Shown here in pieces: positions 20,408-29,528 of a DNA stretch of 35,401 nucleotides (within the stretch, counting starts at the first letter, position 1; every line of letters begins with the position of its first letter). The stretch is from JBFGCM01 sp041581135. Lineage in GTDB: Bacteria > Actinomycetota > Acidimicrobiia > Spongiisociales > UBA5794. The notes under the pieces were generated by a model, which ran no database searches, was not told the origin of the DNA, and saw only the letters and a program-made list of their open reading frames with translations. The stretch lies in contig JBFGCM010000028.1 in the NCBI GenBank assembly GCA_041581135.1, positions 1 to 35,401 on the forward strand, given 5' to 3'. The position numbers and the translations under genes were made by a program.

Positions 20408-22321
20408 ATGATCTCTCTCGATGCCAAGATCCCGGAAGGTCCCATCGAAGACGCCTGGGACAATCACCGGTTCAGCATCAAGCTCGTCAACCCTGCCAAC
20501 AAGCGCAAATACGACGTCATCGTGGTCGGCACAGGTCTCGCCGGAGCCTCGGCGGCGGCGACGCTCGGCGAACTCGGTTATCACGTCAAGGTGTTCACCT
20601 ATCACGACTCGCCGCGGCGGGCCCATAGCATCGCGGCCCAGGGGGGCATCAACGCCGCCAAGAACTACCGCAACGACGGCGACAGCATCTGGCGGCTGTT
20701 CTACGACACGGTGAAGGGCGGCGACTACCGGTCCCGGGAAGCCAACGTCTATCGGCTGGCCCAGGTGAGCAACGAGATCATCGACCAGGCCACCGCCCAA
20801 GGCGTGCCGTTCGCCCGCGAGTACGGAGGCCTGCTCGACAACCGGTCCTTCGGTGGCGCCCAGGTCTCGCGCACGTTCTACGCCCGAGGGCAAACCGGCC
20901 AACAGCTGCTGCTCGGCGCCTACCAAGCACTCGCCCGCCAGATCGGCCTCGGCCAGGTGCAGCTGTACAACCGCACCGAGATGCTGGATGTGGTGGTACA
21001 CGACGGGCGCGCCGTCGGCATCGTGGTACGGGATCTGGTGAGCGGTGAGGTGACCTCGCACTCGGCCCATGCGGTGGTCCTGGCCACAGGCGGTTACAGC
21101 AATGTGTTCTACCTCTCGACCAACGCCAAGGCGTGCAATGTGAGCGCCGCATGGCGCGCTCACCGCAAGGGGGCCCTGTTCGCCAATCCGGCGTTCACCC
21201 AGATACACCCGACGTGCATCCCGGCCAGCGACGAGTTCCAGTCGAAGCTGACGTTGATGAGCGAGTCCCTCCGCAACGACGGCCGGATCTGGGTGCCGAT
21301 GGACCCGGGTGACAACCGACCTCCCAATCAGATCCCCGACGACGATCGCGACTACTACCTGGAGCGCCGTTATCCGGCGTTCGGCAACCTGGTCCCACGC
21401 GACGTCGCCTCCCGCAACGCAGAGAAGATGATCGAAACGGGTCGCGGAGTGGGCCCGCTGAAGAACGGCGTCTACCTGGACTTCGCCGACGCGATCGAGC
21501 GACTCGGCGCCGACACGATTCGGGAGCGCTACGGCAACCTGTTCGAGATGTACGAGCGCATCACCGACGAGAACCCGTACCGGGTGCCGATGCGCATCTA
21601 CCCGGCTCCCCACTACACCATGGGCGGCCTGTGGGTGGACTACAACCTCATGACCACGGTGCCCGGGCTCTATGCCATCGGCGAGGTCAACTTCTCGGAC
21701 CACGGCGCCAACCGCCTCGGTGCCAGCGCGCTCATGCAGGGTCTGGCCGACGGCTATTTCGTGCTGCCCTACACCATCGGCGACTACCTCGCCGACTACC
21801 TCAACACCGAGCCTCTGCCGACCTCGCACGAGGCATTCACGTCCGCCGAGGAGGCGGTGAACTCCATGGTGCAGGGACTACTGGCCATCAACGGCACGCG
21901 GACGGTGGACCACTTCCACCGCGAGCTGGGCAAGATCATGATCGAGCACTGTGGCATGGCCCGCAGCCAGGAGGGTCTGGAGAAGGCGCTCAGCGAGATC
22001 CCGGCGCTCCGGGAGGAGTTCTACGCCGACGTCAAGATCGTCGGAACCGCCGACAGCTTCAATCAGTCGCTGGAGAAAGCCGGCCGAGTGGCCGACTACT
22101 TCGAGCTCGCCATGCTCATGTGTCGCGACGCTCTGATGCGCGAGGAGTCGTGCGGCGGCCACTTCCGCATCGAACACCAGACCGAAGAAGGAGAGGCGAT
22201 GCGCAACGACGACGAGTTCTCCTTCGTCGGAGCCTGGGAGGCCACCGACCAGGGCCCGGTGCTCCACCGGGAGCCGCTCGAGTTCGACTACGTGCAGCTG
22301 GCCCAGAGGAGCTACAAGTAG
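20408..22321 (+). CDS. sdhA: Succinate dehydrogenase flavoprotein subunit
   Basis: A 637-residue FAD subunit that oxidises succinate to fumarate on the cytoplasmic face. The Rossmann motif is VVGTGLAGASAAATLGELG (about 39-57). The covalent-FAD histidine is His73 in RRAHSIAAQGGINAAKN. Substrate-site segments are PTCIPASDEFQSKLTLMSE, RIYPAPHYTMGGLWVDYN, and HGANRLGASALMQGLADGYF. The size and lack of a fourth subunit match the SdhCAB type B enzymes of many Actinobacteria and Bacteroidetes. The stop is immediately followed by the sdhB ATG with no gap, so the two are coupled. Confidence 0.97.
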   Translation: MISLDAKIPEGPIEDAWDNHRFSIKLVNPANKRKYDVIVVGTGLAGASAAATLGELGYHVKVFTYHDSPRRAHSIAAQGGINAAKNYRNDGDSIWRLFYDTVKGGDYRSREANVYRLAQVSNEIIDQATAQGVPFAREYGGLLDNRSFGGAQVSRTFYARGQTGQQLLLGAYQALARQIGLGQVQLYNRTEMLDVVVHDGRAVGIVVRDLVSGEVTSHSAHAVVLATGGYSNVFYLSTNAKACNVSAAWRAHRKGALFANPAFTQIHPTCIPASDEFQSKLTLMSESLRNDGRIWVPMDPGDNRPPNQIPDDDRDYYLERRYPAFGNLVPRDVASRNAEKMIETGRGVGPLKNGVYLDFADAIERLGADTIRERYGNLFEMYERITDENPYRVPMRIYPAPHYTMGGLWVDYNLMTTVPGLYAIGEVNFSDHGANRLGASALMQGLADGYFVLPYTIGDYLADYLNTEPLPTSHEAFTSAEEAVNSMVQGLLAINGTRTVDHFHRELGKIMIEHCGMARSQEGLEKALSEIPALREEFYADVKIVGTADSFNQSLEKAGRVADYFELAMLMCRDALMREESCGGHFRIEHQTEEGEAMRNDDEFSFVGAWEATDQGPVLHREPLEFDYVQLAQRSYK

Positions 22322-23083
22322 ATGAACGTGAAGCTGCGCGTGTGGCGCCAATCCCAGGACGGACGGCCGGGTGGCTTCCGTGAGTATGCCGCACGGGACG
22401 TCAGTCCCGAGGCTTGGTTCCTGGAGATGCTCGACCAGGTCAACGAGGCCCTCGAGGTGAGCGGCGAGGAGCCGATCGCCTTCGACCACGACTGCCGTGA
22501 GGGCATCTGTGGCTCCTGCGGATTGATGATCAACGGCCAGGCCCATGGGCCACAGCTGGGAACGGCCACATGCCAGCTCCACATGCGGAAGTTCTCCGAC
22601 GGCGACACGATCGTCATCGAGCCGTGGCGGGCTGCAGCCTTCCCCGTCATCAAGGACCTCGTGGTGGACCGCGGTCCGTTCGACCGCATCATCGAGTCCG
22701 GCGGTTACATCACGGTTGCCACGGGTACCGCGCCCGACGCCAACCTCATTCCCGTCCCCAAGGAGGCTGCGGACACGGCATTCGATGCGGCGGCCTGCAT
22801 CGGGTGTGGAGCCTGTGTGGCGGCGTGTCCGAACTCCGCCGCCCAGCTCTTCACCGCCGCCAAGATCAACCACCTCGGCCTGTTGCCCCAGGGGCAGGCC
22901 GAGCGCTTCACCCGCGTGGTCGCGATGGTGGACACCATGGAGGACTACTTCGGCTCGTGCACCAACCATGGCGAGTGCGAGCCGGCGTGTCCCAAGAGCA
23001 TCAGCATCGACTTCATCGCCCTGATGAATCGGGACTACGTGAAGGCGCAGCTCCGGCAGCTGCGCCTCGCCGGTCAGGAGTAG
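22322..23083 (+). CDS. sdhB: Succinate dehydrogenase iron-sulfur subunit
   Basis: A 253-residue electron-transfer subunit carrying three Fe-S clusters from FAD to quinone. The plant-ferredoxin-like 2Fe-2S site is DCREGICGSCGLMING plus the later Cys in GTATCQLH. The second domain has CIGCGACVAACPNSAAQLF and SCTNHGECEPACPKSISID for the 4Fe-4S and 3Fe-4S clusters. It begins directly after the sdhA stop and ends before a 65-base gap holding the SCP2-gene promoter. Together with sdhC and sdhA it forms a complete operon of complex II. Confidence 0.97.
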   Translation: MNVKLRVWRQSQDGRPGGFREYAARDVSPEAWFLEMLDQVNEALEVSGEEPIAFDHDCREGICGSCGLMINGQAHGPQLGTATCQLHMRKFSDGDTIVIEPWRAAAFPVIKDLVVDRGPFDRIIESGGYITVATGTAPDANLIPVPKEAADTAFDAAACIGCGACVAACPNSAAQLFTAAKINHLGLLPQGQAERFTRVVAMVDTMEDYFGSCTNHGECEPACPKSISIDFIALMNRDYVKAQLRQLRLAGQE

Positions 23084-23114
23084 CCGCGGCCGCTGGCCGA
23101 CGCTCCTCGCCCGG

Positions 23115-23120
23115 TACACT
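23115..23120 (+). promoter_or_regulatory. Putative -10 box of the SCP2-domain gene
   Basis: TACACT, with AAAGGA ribosome site at 23137-23142 and TTG start at 23149. Gives a leader of about 22 bases. Confidence 0.4.
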
Positions 23121-23148
23121 GACGGGCTCCCGATTGAAAGGAACCACC

Positions 23149-23535
23149 TTGGGTGTCCAATTCCTCAGCGACGAGTGGATGGCGTCGGCTACGGAAACGC
23201 TTGCCGCCCACGAGGGCTTCAGTGGCGCGATCGACGGTGTCGATCTCAGCATCCAGTTCGTGGTGACCGATGCTCCGGCGGGTGAGGTGAACTATCACCT
23301 CGACATCGCCGATGGTTCGTCGACCATGGAGTCCGGCTCCAAGGACGACGCCGACGTCACCGTGACCAATGACTACGAGACCGCCGCTGCCATCGCCAAG
23401 GGCGAGCTGAACACCCAAATGGCGTTCATGACGGGCAAGCTGAAAGTGGCCGGCAACATGGCCAAGCTGATGATGCACCAGAACGTCATCAACCAGTTCG
23501 CGGATGCCGCCGCCGGGATGGACGTGGATTTCTAG
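23149..23535 (+). CDS. SCP2 sterol/lipid-carrier domain protein
   Basis: A 128-residue stand-alone SCP2-like protein. The fold is seen as SDEWMASATETLAAHEGFS, then strands DLSIQFVVTDAP and VNYHLDIADGSSTM, DADVTVTNDYETAAAIAKGEL, and the last helix pair TQMAFMTGKLKVAGNMAKLM. Such small proteins bind fatty acyl or sterol-like lipids in a hydrophobic tunnel. The start is TTG 23149 with AAAGGA seven bases upstream; the longer frame back into sdhB is rejected. It has its own -10 box, so it need not be in the sdh operon. Ligand unknown. It may relate to the acyl-CoA enzymes elsewhere in the window, but there is no direct link. Confidence 0.88.
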   Translation: MGVQFLSDEWMASATETLAAHEGFSGAIDGVDLSIQFVVTDAPAGEVNYHLDIADGSSTMESGSKDDADVTVTNDYETAAAIAKGELNTQMAFMTGKLKVAGNMAKLMMHQNVINQFADAAAGMDVDF

Positions 23536-23583
23536 GAGCCCCTGCTCCACGCCGCGCCGCCCGCCACCGGCGAGCCGGCCCGT

Positions 23584-25704
23584 TCAGATCCCAACGAGTC
23601 GTTGCCACGCGCTCACCGGCACCCGCGCCTCCAACTCGGCGAGCTCTCGCTGGAGGCCGGCATCGGGGCCGAGGCCCCGGAACCGCCGGGCCGACAATTC
23701 GCTGACGAGGGGCACCAGGTCGGGGTCCGGGATAGGGCCGTCGCGCAGCGCCTGCGCATACTCCACCAGTGTTTCGGCTGGGCGTCGGGGCCGGCCTCGG
23801 GCGGCACCGAGACGTCCGATCCGCAGCGCGGCGGCGTCATACCAGTGGCGACGGGCCGCTTCCCGCCGTCGCGCCACGAGGCGCATCAACACGAAGCCCA
23901 CGGATGCCACGCCGGCAGCGGCCATCACGACCCGCATGGACCAGGCCCCGACCGTTCCCAGCCATGGCGCACGAGCCCGGAGCCACTCCCCCAACCCGGT
24001 GCCCGCCCGGAACCCGCCGCCGTCACCCGACAGTGGTACTGCGGCGGTGGGATCGAAGCCCTGCCAACCCACCCCGGGGAACCACACCTCCGCCCAGGAG
24101 TGGGCGTCGTACGCCCGCACCTCGAACAGCCCGGTGAACGGATTGCGCTCGCCGGGGGTGTAGCCCACCGCGAGCCGGGCCGGGATTCCCAAAGAGCGCA
24201 GCATCACCACGAGACTCGTCCCGATCTGCTCACAGAATCCCTGCCGGGTCTGGAAGAGGTAGTGGTCGGTGGCATCGACGCCGGGCGGCAACGGTGGGAT
24301 GTCCAAGGTGTACGTCGTGTTGGCGGCCATCCACTCCTCGATGGCACGCACCTTGTCATAGGTGGTGGGAGCATCAGCAGTGATCTGGGCGGCGAGCTCG
24401 ACCACCCGCTCGGGCACCTCGGGCAACTGGAGGTAGCGGGCGGCGACCGGCTCGGGCATGCCGAACACCAGCGGATCGGCTGCTCGCAACAGGTCCGGCG
24501 TGGCCGCCGAGCGGGCGCTCACCACCGTGTAGACGGTACCCGCCCCCAGCTCCACGTTGGAGCGCAGCGTTCCATCACTCAGCTGGTTCAGCTGACGATC
24601 AGGGAAGTAGAGCTCGGAGATCCGATTGGCTCCGAACACCACGTTCGGCCCGGCTGTCTCCAGGTAGAAGGTCTGGATGAACTCGTCCGGGCCGAGGACC
24701 CACTCCCCCACCGCCGGAGGGATGATCAGTGGGGATCCTCCGCTGAGGATCCTCGTGGTCTCGTCTGAGATCGTCCAGGTGCGGCCGTCCCACACGTCGA
24801 ACGACTGCGCCCGCCAGAAATCGGGACCAGGGGCCCGCACCCGCATCACCAGGGTCTCGTCGGGACGGCCGCGTATCCCGGTGTCGAGCGAGTCGGTGAA
24901 CCCGAAGTAGCCGTAGGCCTCCCTGGTGCCGATGGCGTCGCGTTGGGAGCGTCCCAGCTTGGGATCGGCGGCGCCGAGTGTCGGATTCGACAGGCTCCCG
25001 GGAGCGCCGACACTCTCGGATCTGGGAAGCTCGACGGGAAAGGTGAATGCCCGCGACGTTCCCGCGGCGGGAAGCACGAGGAACGCCGCCAGGGCCACCA
25101 GCATCACCACGAATGGAGTCACGGCGAGCGTTCGGAACCGGGGGCGGGACCGGGACCCGACCACTTCGCCCGCGTGCGCAACAAGGCTCCGACGGTAGCC
25201 CAGTGCCAGCGCGACGACCGTCGCCACCACCCACACCGCGAGGAACGGGGCCACCCGCAACGACACCGAGACCACTGCCGTCACGGCGAAGGTCACCCCG
25301 CTGGCGACCAGCGAGAACATCAGGTCCCTGCGAGATGGCACATGCATCGAGTGGAGGACCTGGACCCACAAGAACAGCTCGGCGAGCGGCACCTGGACGC
25401 GGGCGAAGTCGCCTCGGGTGACCGGACCGAGGCCGGCGAAGAAGTTCATGAGCACCAGCACGAGCCCCACGGCAAGCGCAGCCTTGAGGCCGAAGAGGTC
25501 TCTCGTACGGAACCGGTGGGAGAGTGCGAACCCGGCCGGTATGGCGACCAGCGCCATCGCCGAGGCAACGCCGCCGGCCACCTCTTCCACCACCAGCCCG
25601 ACCACTGCCGCCATCACGGCCACGAGCACGACGCTCCGCAGCACCACCGAGTCCTCGGGAAGCCCGGCCCGGTTGGCCCGCTTCACCCGCTGCAGGAAGC
25701 TCAT
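23584..25704 (-). CDS. Membrane transglutaminase-like protein (TgpA type)
   Basis: A 706-residue polytopic protein. Around six N-terminal helices (about residues 22-212) are followed by an extracytoplasmic region with a transglutaminase-like cysteine-protease fold. The triad is Cys491 (TRQGFCEQIGTS), His535 (AYDAHSWAEVW) and Asp551 (GWQGFDPTAA), with SLGIPARLAVGY between Cys and His. One more helix lies near 588-612, then a cytoplasmic DUF4129-like tail (RPAETLVEYAQAL). It matches the TgpA family, third member of the MoxR-DUF58-transglutaminase set common in Actinobacteria. The ATG overlaps the DUF58 stop by four bases. Substrate unknown; envelope or peptidoglycan-linked proteins are plausible. 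Confidence 0.92.
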   Translation of the reverse strand: MSFLQRVKRANRAGLPEDSVVLRSVVLVAVMAAVVGLVVEEVAGGVASAMALVAIPAGFALSHRFRTRDLFGLKAALAVGLVLVLMNFFAGLGPVTRGDFARVQVPLAELFLWVQVLHSMHVPSRRDLMFSLVASGVTFAVTAVVSVSLRVAPFLAVWVVATVVALALGYRRSLVAHAGEVVGSRSRPRFRTLAVTPFVVMLVALAAFLVLPAAGTSRAFTFPVELPRSESVGAPGSLSNPTLGAADPKLGRSQRDAIGTREAYGYFGFTDSLDTGIRGRPDETLVMRVRAPGPDFWRAQSFDVWDGRTWTISDETTRILSGGSPLIIPPAVGEWVLGPDEFIQTFYLETAGPNVVFGANRISELYFPDRQLNQLSDGTLRSNVELGAGTVYTVVSARSAATPDLLRAADPLVFGMPEPVAARYLQLPEVPERVVELAAQITADAPTTYDKVRAIEEWMAANTTYTLDIPPLPPGVDATDHYLFQTRQGFCEQIGTSLVVMLRSLGIPARLAVGYTPGERNPFTGLFEVRAYDAHSWAEVWFPGVGWQGFDPTAAVPLSGDGGGFRAGTGLGEWLRARAPWLGTVGAWSMRVVMAAAGVASVGFVLMRLVARRREAARRHWYDAAALRIGRLGAARGRPRRPAETLVEYAQALRDGPIPDPDLVPLVSELSARRFRGLGPDAGLQRELAELEARVPVSAWQRLVGI

Positions 25705-26588
25705 ACCGACACAGCGGCGATCGATGCCGGCAGGGACCCGGCCACGGCCCGTGCCAGGCGACGGTTCACGTCCCGGCGCGTCGCCACCGCTCCGGAGACA
25801 GGACCGTCCGCCTCCAACGTGTGGAGCCGCAGAGGCACTCCGATGGCCAACACGGAAAAGGCCTGCCCGGCCACTTCACCAGCCCGCGCCTCCTGCTGTT
25901 CAGGCGTACCCGTGAGCTCAACGACGATGTCCACCCCCGGGTGCTCGAGATGGTGGAACTCGCGGACGTGGAGCCGCCCGAAACGCGCCGTCGACACCCA
26001 GTGGATACGCTTCAGTGGGTCGCCGCGACGGTACTCCCGCACTCCCCCGACCACCTCGCCGTCGGCTCCGGCATCCGCCGTTCCATCATCGGCATGTGCC
26101 GCCCCGAACAGATTCGGTGGCTGGCCGTAGACGGGGGCCGGCGCCACGAACACCTCGGTCGGGAAGACCATGGTCCTCTGTACCCAAACGAGGCCGAAAG
26201 GTGTGGCGCATCGAACCTCGACGGACACGTTGGTGACGACTCCTCGGCTCGGAGCCACAAAGCGGACCTCGTAGTTGCCACGGCCGAGTGTGGCGAGTGG
26301 CGGGCCAAAACCGACGACCTCCAGGAGCGACGGACTGCGGGGTCGGCGCACCTCCAAGGTGCCCATCAGCGGAGCGCCCGCCACTGCGTCGCTCGGCAGC
26401 CGGAGTGACACGTCGAGGCCCCACATCGCCACCAACGGGCCGATCGCACCGACGGCGAGCAGTGCAGCGCACACCGCAACCAGCACGATGAGCCACCCGG
26501 CACCGGACGTCTGAGCAGCCCCGGTGAAGGCCACTCCGAGGGCTGCAATCAGGGTGGCGCCGGTGGTAGGCCTGATCCGCCGGCTCAT
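25701..26588 (-). CDS. DUF58-domain protein, membrane-anchored
   Basis: A 295-residue protein with two N-terminal hydrophobic helices (about 11-28 and 31-55, TLIAALGVAFTGAA and GWLIVLVAVCAALLAVGAI) and the DUF58 hallmark VREYRRGDPLKRIHWVSTAR, at about 183-202. The following FGRLHVREF and DIVVELTG region is the start of a vWA-like fold typical of the family. DUF58 proteins pair with MoxR AAA+ ATPases and are thought to be their clients or adaptors. It sits 16 bases after the moxR gene and overlaps the transglutaminase start, so the three are one operon. Molecular role not established. Confidence 0.9.
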   Translation of the reverse strand: MSRRIRPTTGATLIAALGVAFTGAAQTSGAGWLIVLVAVCAALLAVGAIGPLVAMWGLDVSLRLPSDAVAGAPLMGTLEVRRPRSPSLLEVVGFGPPLATLGRGNYEVRFVAPSRGVVTNVSVEVRCATPFGLVWVQRTMVFPTEVFVAPAPVYGQPPNLFGAAHADDGTADAGADGEVVGGVREYRRGDPLKRIHWVSTARFGRLHVREFHHLEHPGVDIVVELTGTPEQQEARAGEVAGQAFSVLAIGVPLRLHTLEADGPVSGAVATRRDVNRRLARAVAGSLPASIAAVSV

Positions 26589-26604
26589 GACGGGCGGATC
26601 CCCC

Positions 26605-27546
26605 TCATGGGGACGGCGTAGACCTGAGTGCCTCGGCGATCACCGCACGAGCGGCATCGAGATCGAGACCCGACCTGAGGATGAGCCGGTGCGCCAACAC
26701 CGCCGGCGCCACCGCCTTCACGTGATCCGGGGTCACGTGGTCGTCCCCTCGCACGGCGGCCCAGCCCCGCGCCACACCAAGCAGCGCCAGGCTGGCACGG
26801 GCACTGGCTCCGAGCGCGACGGCGTCGTGGTGGCGCGTGAAGCGCGCGACCTCGATGACGTAGTCGGCGACGGCCTGCTCACAGTGAATGGCTTTCGCCT
26901 CTCGGATGGCGGCGTGCAGGGCTTCTGGAGAGGTCACCGCGTCGAGCCGTTCCAACTCGTCCTCCCCTCCGCGGCCCATGAGCAGATCCCGTTCGGCGCC
27001 GTGCGGTGGATGACCCAGCTCCATCACCGCAGCAAATCGATCCCGCTGGCCCTCGACCAAAGGGAAGGTGCCGGCGTGCTCGAAGGGGTTCTGGGTGACC
27101 ACGACGAAGAACGGGTCAGGCAGCAGGTGGGTGGCGCCGTCGATGGTCACCTGATGCTCGGCCATCGCTTCGAGGAGCGCAGACTGGGTGCGCGGGGTGG
27201 CTCGGTTGATCTCGTCGACGAGCACCACGTTGGCAAACAGCGGGCCGGGCCGGAACTCCCACGACTCGGTGGAGCGCTTGTAGATGCTGACGCCCGACAT
27301 GTCGGTAGGGAGCAGATCGGGAGTGGCCTGGATCCGTCGAAAGGTGCCGCCGATGGAGCGGGCCAGTGACTTGGCGAGCAAGGTCTTGCCGACGCCGGGG
27401 ACGTCCTCGAAGAGGAGATGACCACCGGACAGGAGCACTGCCACGGCCAACTCGATCTCTGCCGCCTTGCCCTTGATGACCTTGCCGGCGTTGGCTGCCA
27501 CGTCCGCGGCGAGGCTCACGGCGCGCTGCGTTGAAACGTGATGCAT
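26605..27546 (-). CDS. MoxR-family AAA+ ATPase
   Basis: A 313-residue chaperone-like ATPase. Walker A is EDVPGVGKTLLAKSLA (Lys near residue 54), Walker B VVLVDEINRATPRTQSALL (Asp111-Glu112), sensor 1 VVTQNPFEHAGTFPLVEGQRDR (shown in two halves: VVTQNPFEHAG and TFPLVEGQRDR), and the C-terminal lid has SARASLALLGVARGWA and VTPDHVKAVAPAVLAHR. First gene of the MoxR-DUF58-transglutaminase operon. MoxR proteins mature or remodel partner proteins, usually envelope or vWA-type ones. It diverges from the membrane protein at 27661 across 114 bases that contain a short inverted repeat. Confidence 0.95.
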   Translation of the reverse strand: MHHVSTQRAVSLAADVAANAGKVIKGKAAEIELAVAVLLSGGHLLFEDVPGVGKTLLAKSLARSIGGTFRRIQATPDLLPTDMSGVSIYKRSTESWEFRPGPLFANVVLVDEINRATPRTQSALLEAMAEHQVTIDGATHLLPDPFFVVVTQNPFEHAGTFPLVEGQRDRFAAVMELGHPPHGAERDLLMGRGGEDELERLDAVTSPEALHAAIREAKAIHCEQAVADYVIEVARFTRHHDAVALGASARASLALLGVARGWAAVRGDDHVTPDHVKAVAPAVLAHRLILRSGLDLDAARAVIAEALRSTPSP

Positions 27547-27576
27547 CGAATCCAGTTATCGACCGTCGGCACAAGT

Positions 27577-27594
27577 GGATTGAGCGAACAATCC
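27577..27594. promoter_or_regulatory. Inverted repeat in the divergent moxR promoter region
   Basis: GGATTG, six-base spacer agcgaa, CAATCC: perfect 6-bp arms between divergent genes. A possible operator acting on one or both; no family can be assigned. Confidence 0.35.
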
Positions 27595-27625
27595 GCTCCG
27601 ACGACGGGCGCCACGGGCCGGGTTG

Positions 27626-27631
27626 TAGAGT
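27626..27631 (+). promoter_or_regulatory. Putative -10 box for the 27661 gene
   Basis: TAGAGT, followed by ribosome site GGGGAGGA (27647-27654) and GTG start at 27661. Confidence 0.4.
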
Positions 27632-27660
27632 GACTCCAACCACGACGGGGAGGACACCGA

Positions 27661-28503
27661 GTGCGCCGCAGTTTCGGCGACAGCCTGGCCATCATCGGAC
27701 CGATCCTCACGATGGCCTCGCTCGGCTGGGAGTACGTCCGAATGAAACCGGACTATCGCTTCCTCGTCGAGCCGTGGTCCATGCGTGGCTACGAGATCAC
27801 ACAAGGATGGGTGTTCTTCACCATTGGCGCCGCGCTGCTCATCATGGTGGTGGCCGTGGCGTGGAAGGGATCGGCCAACCCGACGGCGGGATTGGCCATC
27901 GCCGTGTACGCCATCGTTGCCGCCACGATCATCGCCGCCGTATTCGCCGATGAGCGTGACGTCGGTGGCCTCTGGATGCGAGTCATCGCCGGCATCCTCA
28001 TCGCTCTCATCGCGGCGACCGTCGCGTCGAGATATACAGGTCGCTTCTCAGGGTGGGTTCGGGTCGCCGCCTTCCTGGCGGGCGGGGTGATTGCATTCCT
28101 CGCCCTCGGGGAGAGCTTCGACGTCCTTCCCGCCTTCGGCGTCGCACTCGGCATGACGTTGCTCATGGCGTGGGCCGTGCTCGCGGAGCCGAGGTCGCTC
28201 ACCGCGAACCGGGTGCTGATGCTGTCGGCCCTGATCGCACTCTTCGCAGTGGCGATCTCCTCTGGTTCCATTCGGTCGCGGCTGATGACCGAACAGGTCG
28301 CCGAGATCAACATTGCGGCCGACTACAAGGACGTGCAGATCACCAGCGGCTGGTTGCTGGCCAACCTGGGCGTGTTGCTCACCCTGGTCGGCGGCATCGG
28401 CATGTGGGCGAAGCGTCGCGACCAGGCGAATGCGCAAGCCCGGGCAGCGAAACAACGCAAAGCTGCCGAAGAGAGCGCCGCCGAGATCGCCGCTTCAGCC
28501 TGA
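27661..28503 (+). CDS. Polytopic membrane protein of unknown function
   Basis: A 280-residue integral membrane protein I do not recognise. About seven helices: residues 8-22 (SLAIIGPILTMASLGW), GWVFFTIGAALLIMVVAVAW, LAIAVYAIVAATIIAAVFA, MRVIAGILIALIAATVAS, VRVAAFLAGGVIAFLALG, FGVALGMTLLMAWAVLA, VLMLSALIALFAVAISSG, and one before the C-terminus (WLLANLGVLLTLVGGIGMW), so seven or eight. A charged Ala/Lys/Arg/Glu tail of about 30 residues (KRRDQANAQARAAKQRK) is likely a cytoplasmic helix. GTG start with strong GGGGAGGA upstream. Divergent from moxR, convergent with mdh. No transporter or enzyme motif seen. Confidence 0.8.
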   Translation: MRRSFGDSLAIIGPILTMASLGWEYVRMKPDYRFLVEPWSMRGYEITQGWVFFTIGAALLIMVVAVAWKGSANPTAGLAIAVYAIVAATIIAAVFADERDVGGLWMRVIAGILIALIAATVASRYTGRFSGWVRVAAFLAGGVIAFLALGESFDVLPAFGVALGMTLLMAWAVLAEPRSLTANRVLMLSALIALFAVAISSGSIRSRLMTEQVAEINIAADYKDVQITSGWLLANLGVLLTLVGGIGMWAKRRDQANAQARAAKQRKAAEESAAEIAASA

Positions 28504-28529
28504 CCGGCGCCACCTACCCCACGGCGCCA

Positions 28530-29465
28530 TCACATCTCGATCGAACGCAGATCCTCGACCTTGGCCTTCACGGCTTCTGCGGCTTCACGGACTCCGGCCA
28601 GCTCCGTCTCGGTGAGCGGGAGCTCCACGATCTCCTCGACACCTCCGGCACCCAGCTTGGCGGTGACGCCGAGGTAGACGTCGGAGACGCCGTACTCCCC
28701 GGTGGTCCACGCGCAGACCGGGAGCACCGTCCCCTCATCGTTCAGCACCGCCTTCACCATCGCCGTTGCCGCCGACGACGGGGCGTAATAGGCGCTACCC
28801 GTCTTGAGCAGCCCGACGATCTCGGCGCCACCCTTGCGGGTGCGCTCAACCAGCTCGTCGATCTGTTCCTGGCTCAGCACGTCGGCGAGCGGCTTCCCGT
28901 CCACGGTGCACTGTGACGGCACCGGGACCATGGTCTCACCGTGGGAACCCAGGGTGAGCGCCTCGACGGACAACACATCGGTACCGGTCACCTCGGAGAT
29001 GAAGTGGGCGAAGCGCGCCGAGTCGAGAATCCCTGCCTGACCCATGACCTTGCTCCGCGCCAGGCCGGACACTTCGGCGGCGAGCGTGGTCATCTGGTCC
29101 AGGGGATTGGTCACCACGATGAGCGTCGCCTCCGGCGAGTGCTCCATGATCTGCTCCGTCACCCCCTTGACGATGCCGGCGTTCACCTCGAGGAGGTCCA
29201 TACGGCTCATACCCGGCTTGCGTGGCAGCCCGGCGGTGATCACGACGACATCGCTGCCCGCAGTGTCGGCGTAGTCGTTGGTCCCCACCACCAGCGATCG
29301 GTAGCGCTCGACGGGTCGCGCCTGGTTCATGTCGAGCGCCAGGCCCTGGGGCAGACCCTCGACGATGTCGGTCATCACCACTTGATCGACAAGGTCGGCC
29401 TGAGCCACTCGCATGGCGGTCGTCGAGCCGTACTTGCCGGCACCGACCACCGTTACTTTCCGCAT
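28530..29465 (-). CDS. mdh: Malate dehydrogenase (LDH-like, NAD)
   Basis: A 311-residue TCA-cycle enzyme interconverting malate and oxaloacetate. NAD site GAGKYGSTTA (8-17) with Asp33 for the ribose; substrate arginines Arg82 and Arg88 in GLPRKPGMSRMDLL, where Arg at position 82 rather than Gln marks a malate rather than lactate dehydrogenase; catalytic His175 in TLGSHGETMVP. This is the tetrameric LDH-like form, not the type found in Streptomyces and mycobacteria. The ATG at 29465 follows AAAGGAG by seven bases; the longer frame to 29534 is rejected. Single gene, with -10 TAGCCT at 29495-29500, divergent from the lipoprotein gene. Confidence 0.95.
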   Translation of the reverse strand: MRKVTVVGAGKYGSTTAMRVAQADLVDQVVMTDIVEGLPQGLALDMNQARPVERYRSLVVGTNDYADTAGSDVVVITAGLPRKPGMSRMDLLEVNAGIVKGVTEQIMEHSPEATLIVVTNPLDQMTTLAAEVSGLARSKVMGQAGILDSARFAHFISEVTGTDVLSVEALTLGSHGETMVPVPSQCTVDGKPLADVLSQEQIDELVERTRKGGAEIVGLLKTGSAYYAPSSAATAMVKAVLNDEGTVLPVCAWTTGEYGVSDVYLGVTAKLGAGGVEEIVELPLTETELAGVREAAEAVKAKVEDLRSIEM

Positions 29466-29494
29466 GAAGCTGCTCCTTTGTGGAAGTGCGCGGC

Positions 29495-29500
29495 AGGCTA
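29495..29500 (-). promoter_or_regulatory. mdh: Putative -10 box of mdh
   Basis: Minus-strand TAGCCT, 29 bases before the mdh ATG and upstream of its AAAGGAG ribosome site. It shares the 75-base region with the divergent lipoprotein promoter. Confidence 0.4.
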
Positions 29501-29528
29501 GTGCGTCGAGGTATGGGGGTCGGCGTGC

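Noticed and set aside
20369..21829. 486-codon minus-strand frame over sdhA
   Set aside because: sdhA has complete family motifs on the plus strand; the antisense product is Val/Gly/His-rich without recognisable domains.
23535..23548. Small hairpin GGAGC-CCCT-GCTCC at the SCP2-gene stop
   Set aside because: Only a 5-bp stem and no U-tract; a second candidate at 23567-23578 has a two-base loop, so neither is a convincing terminator.
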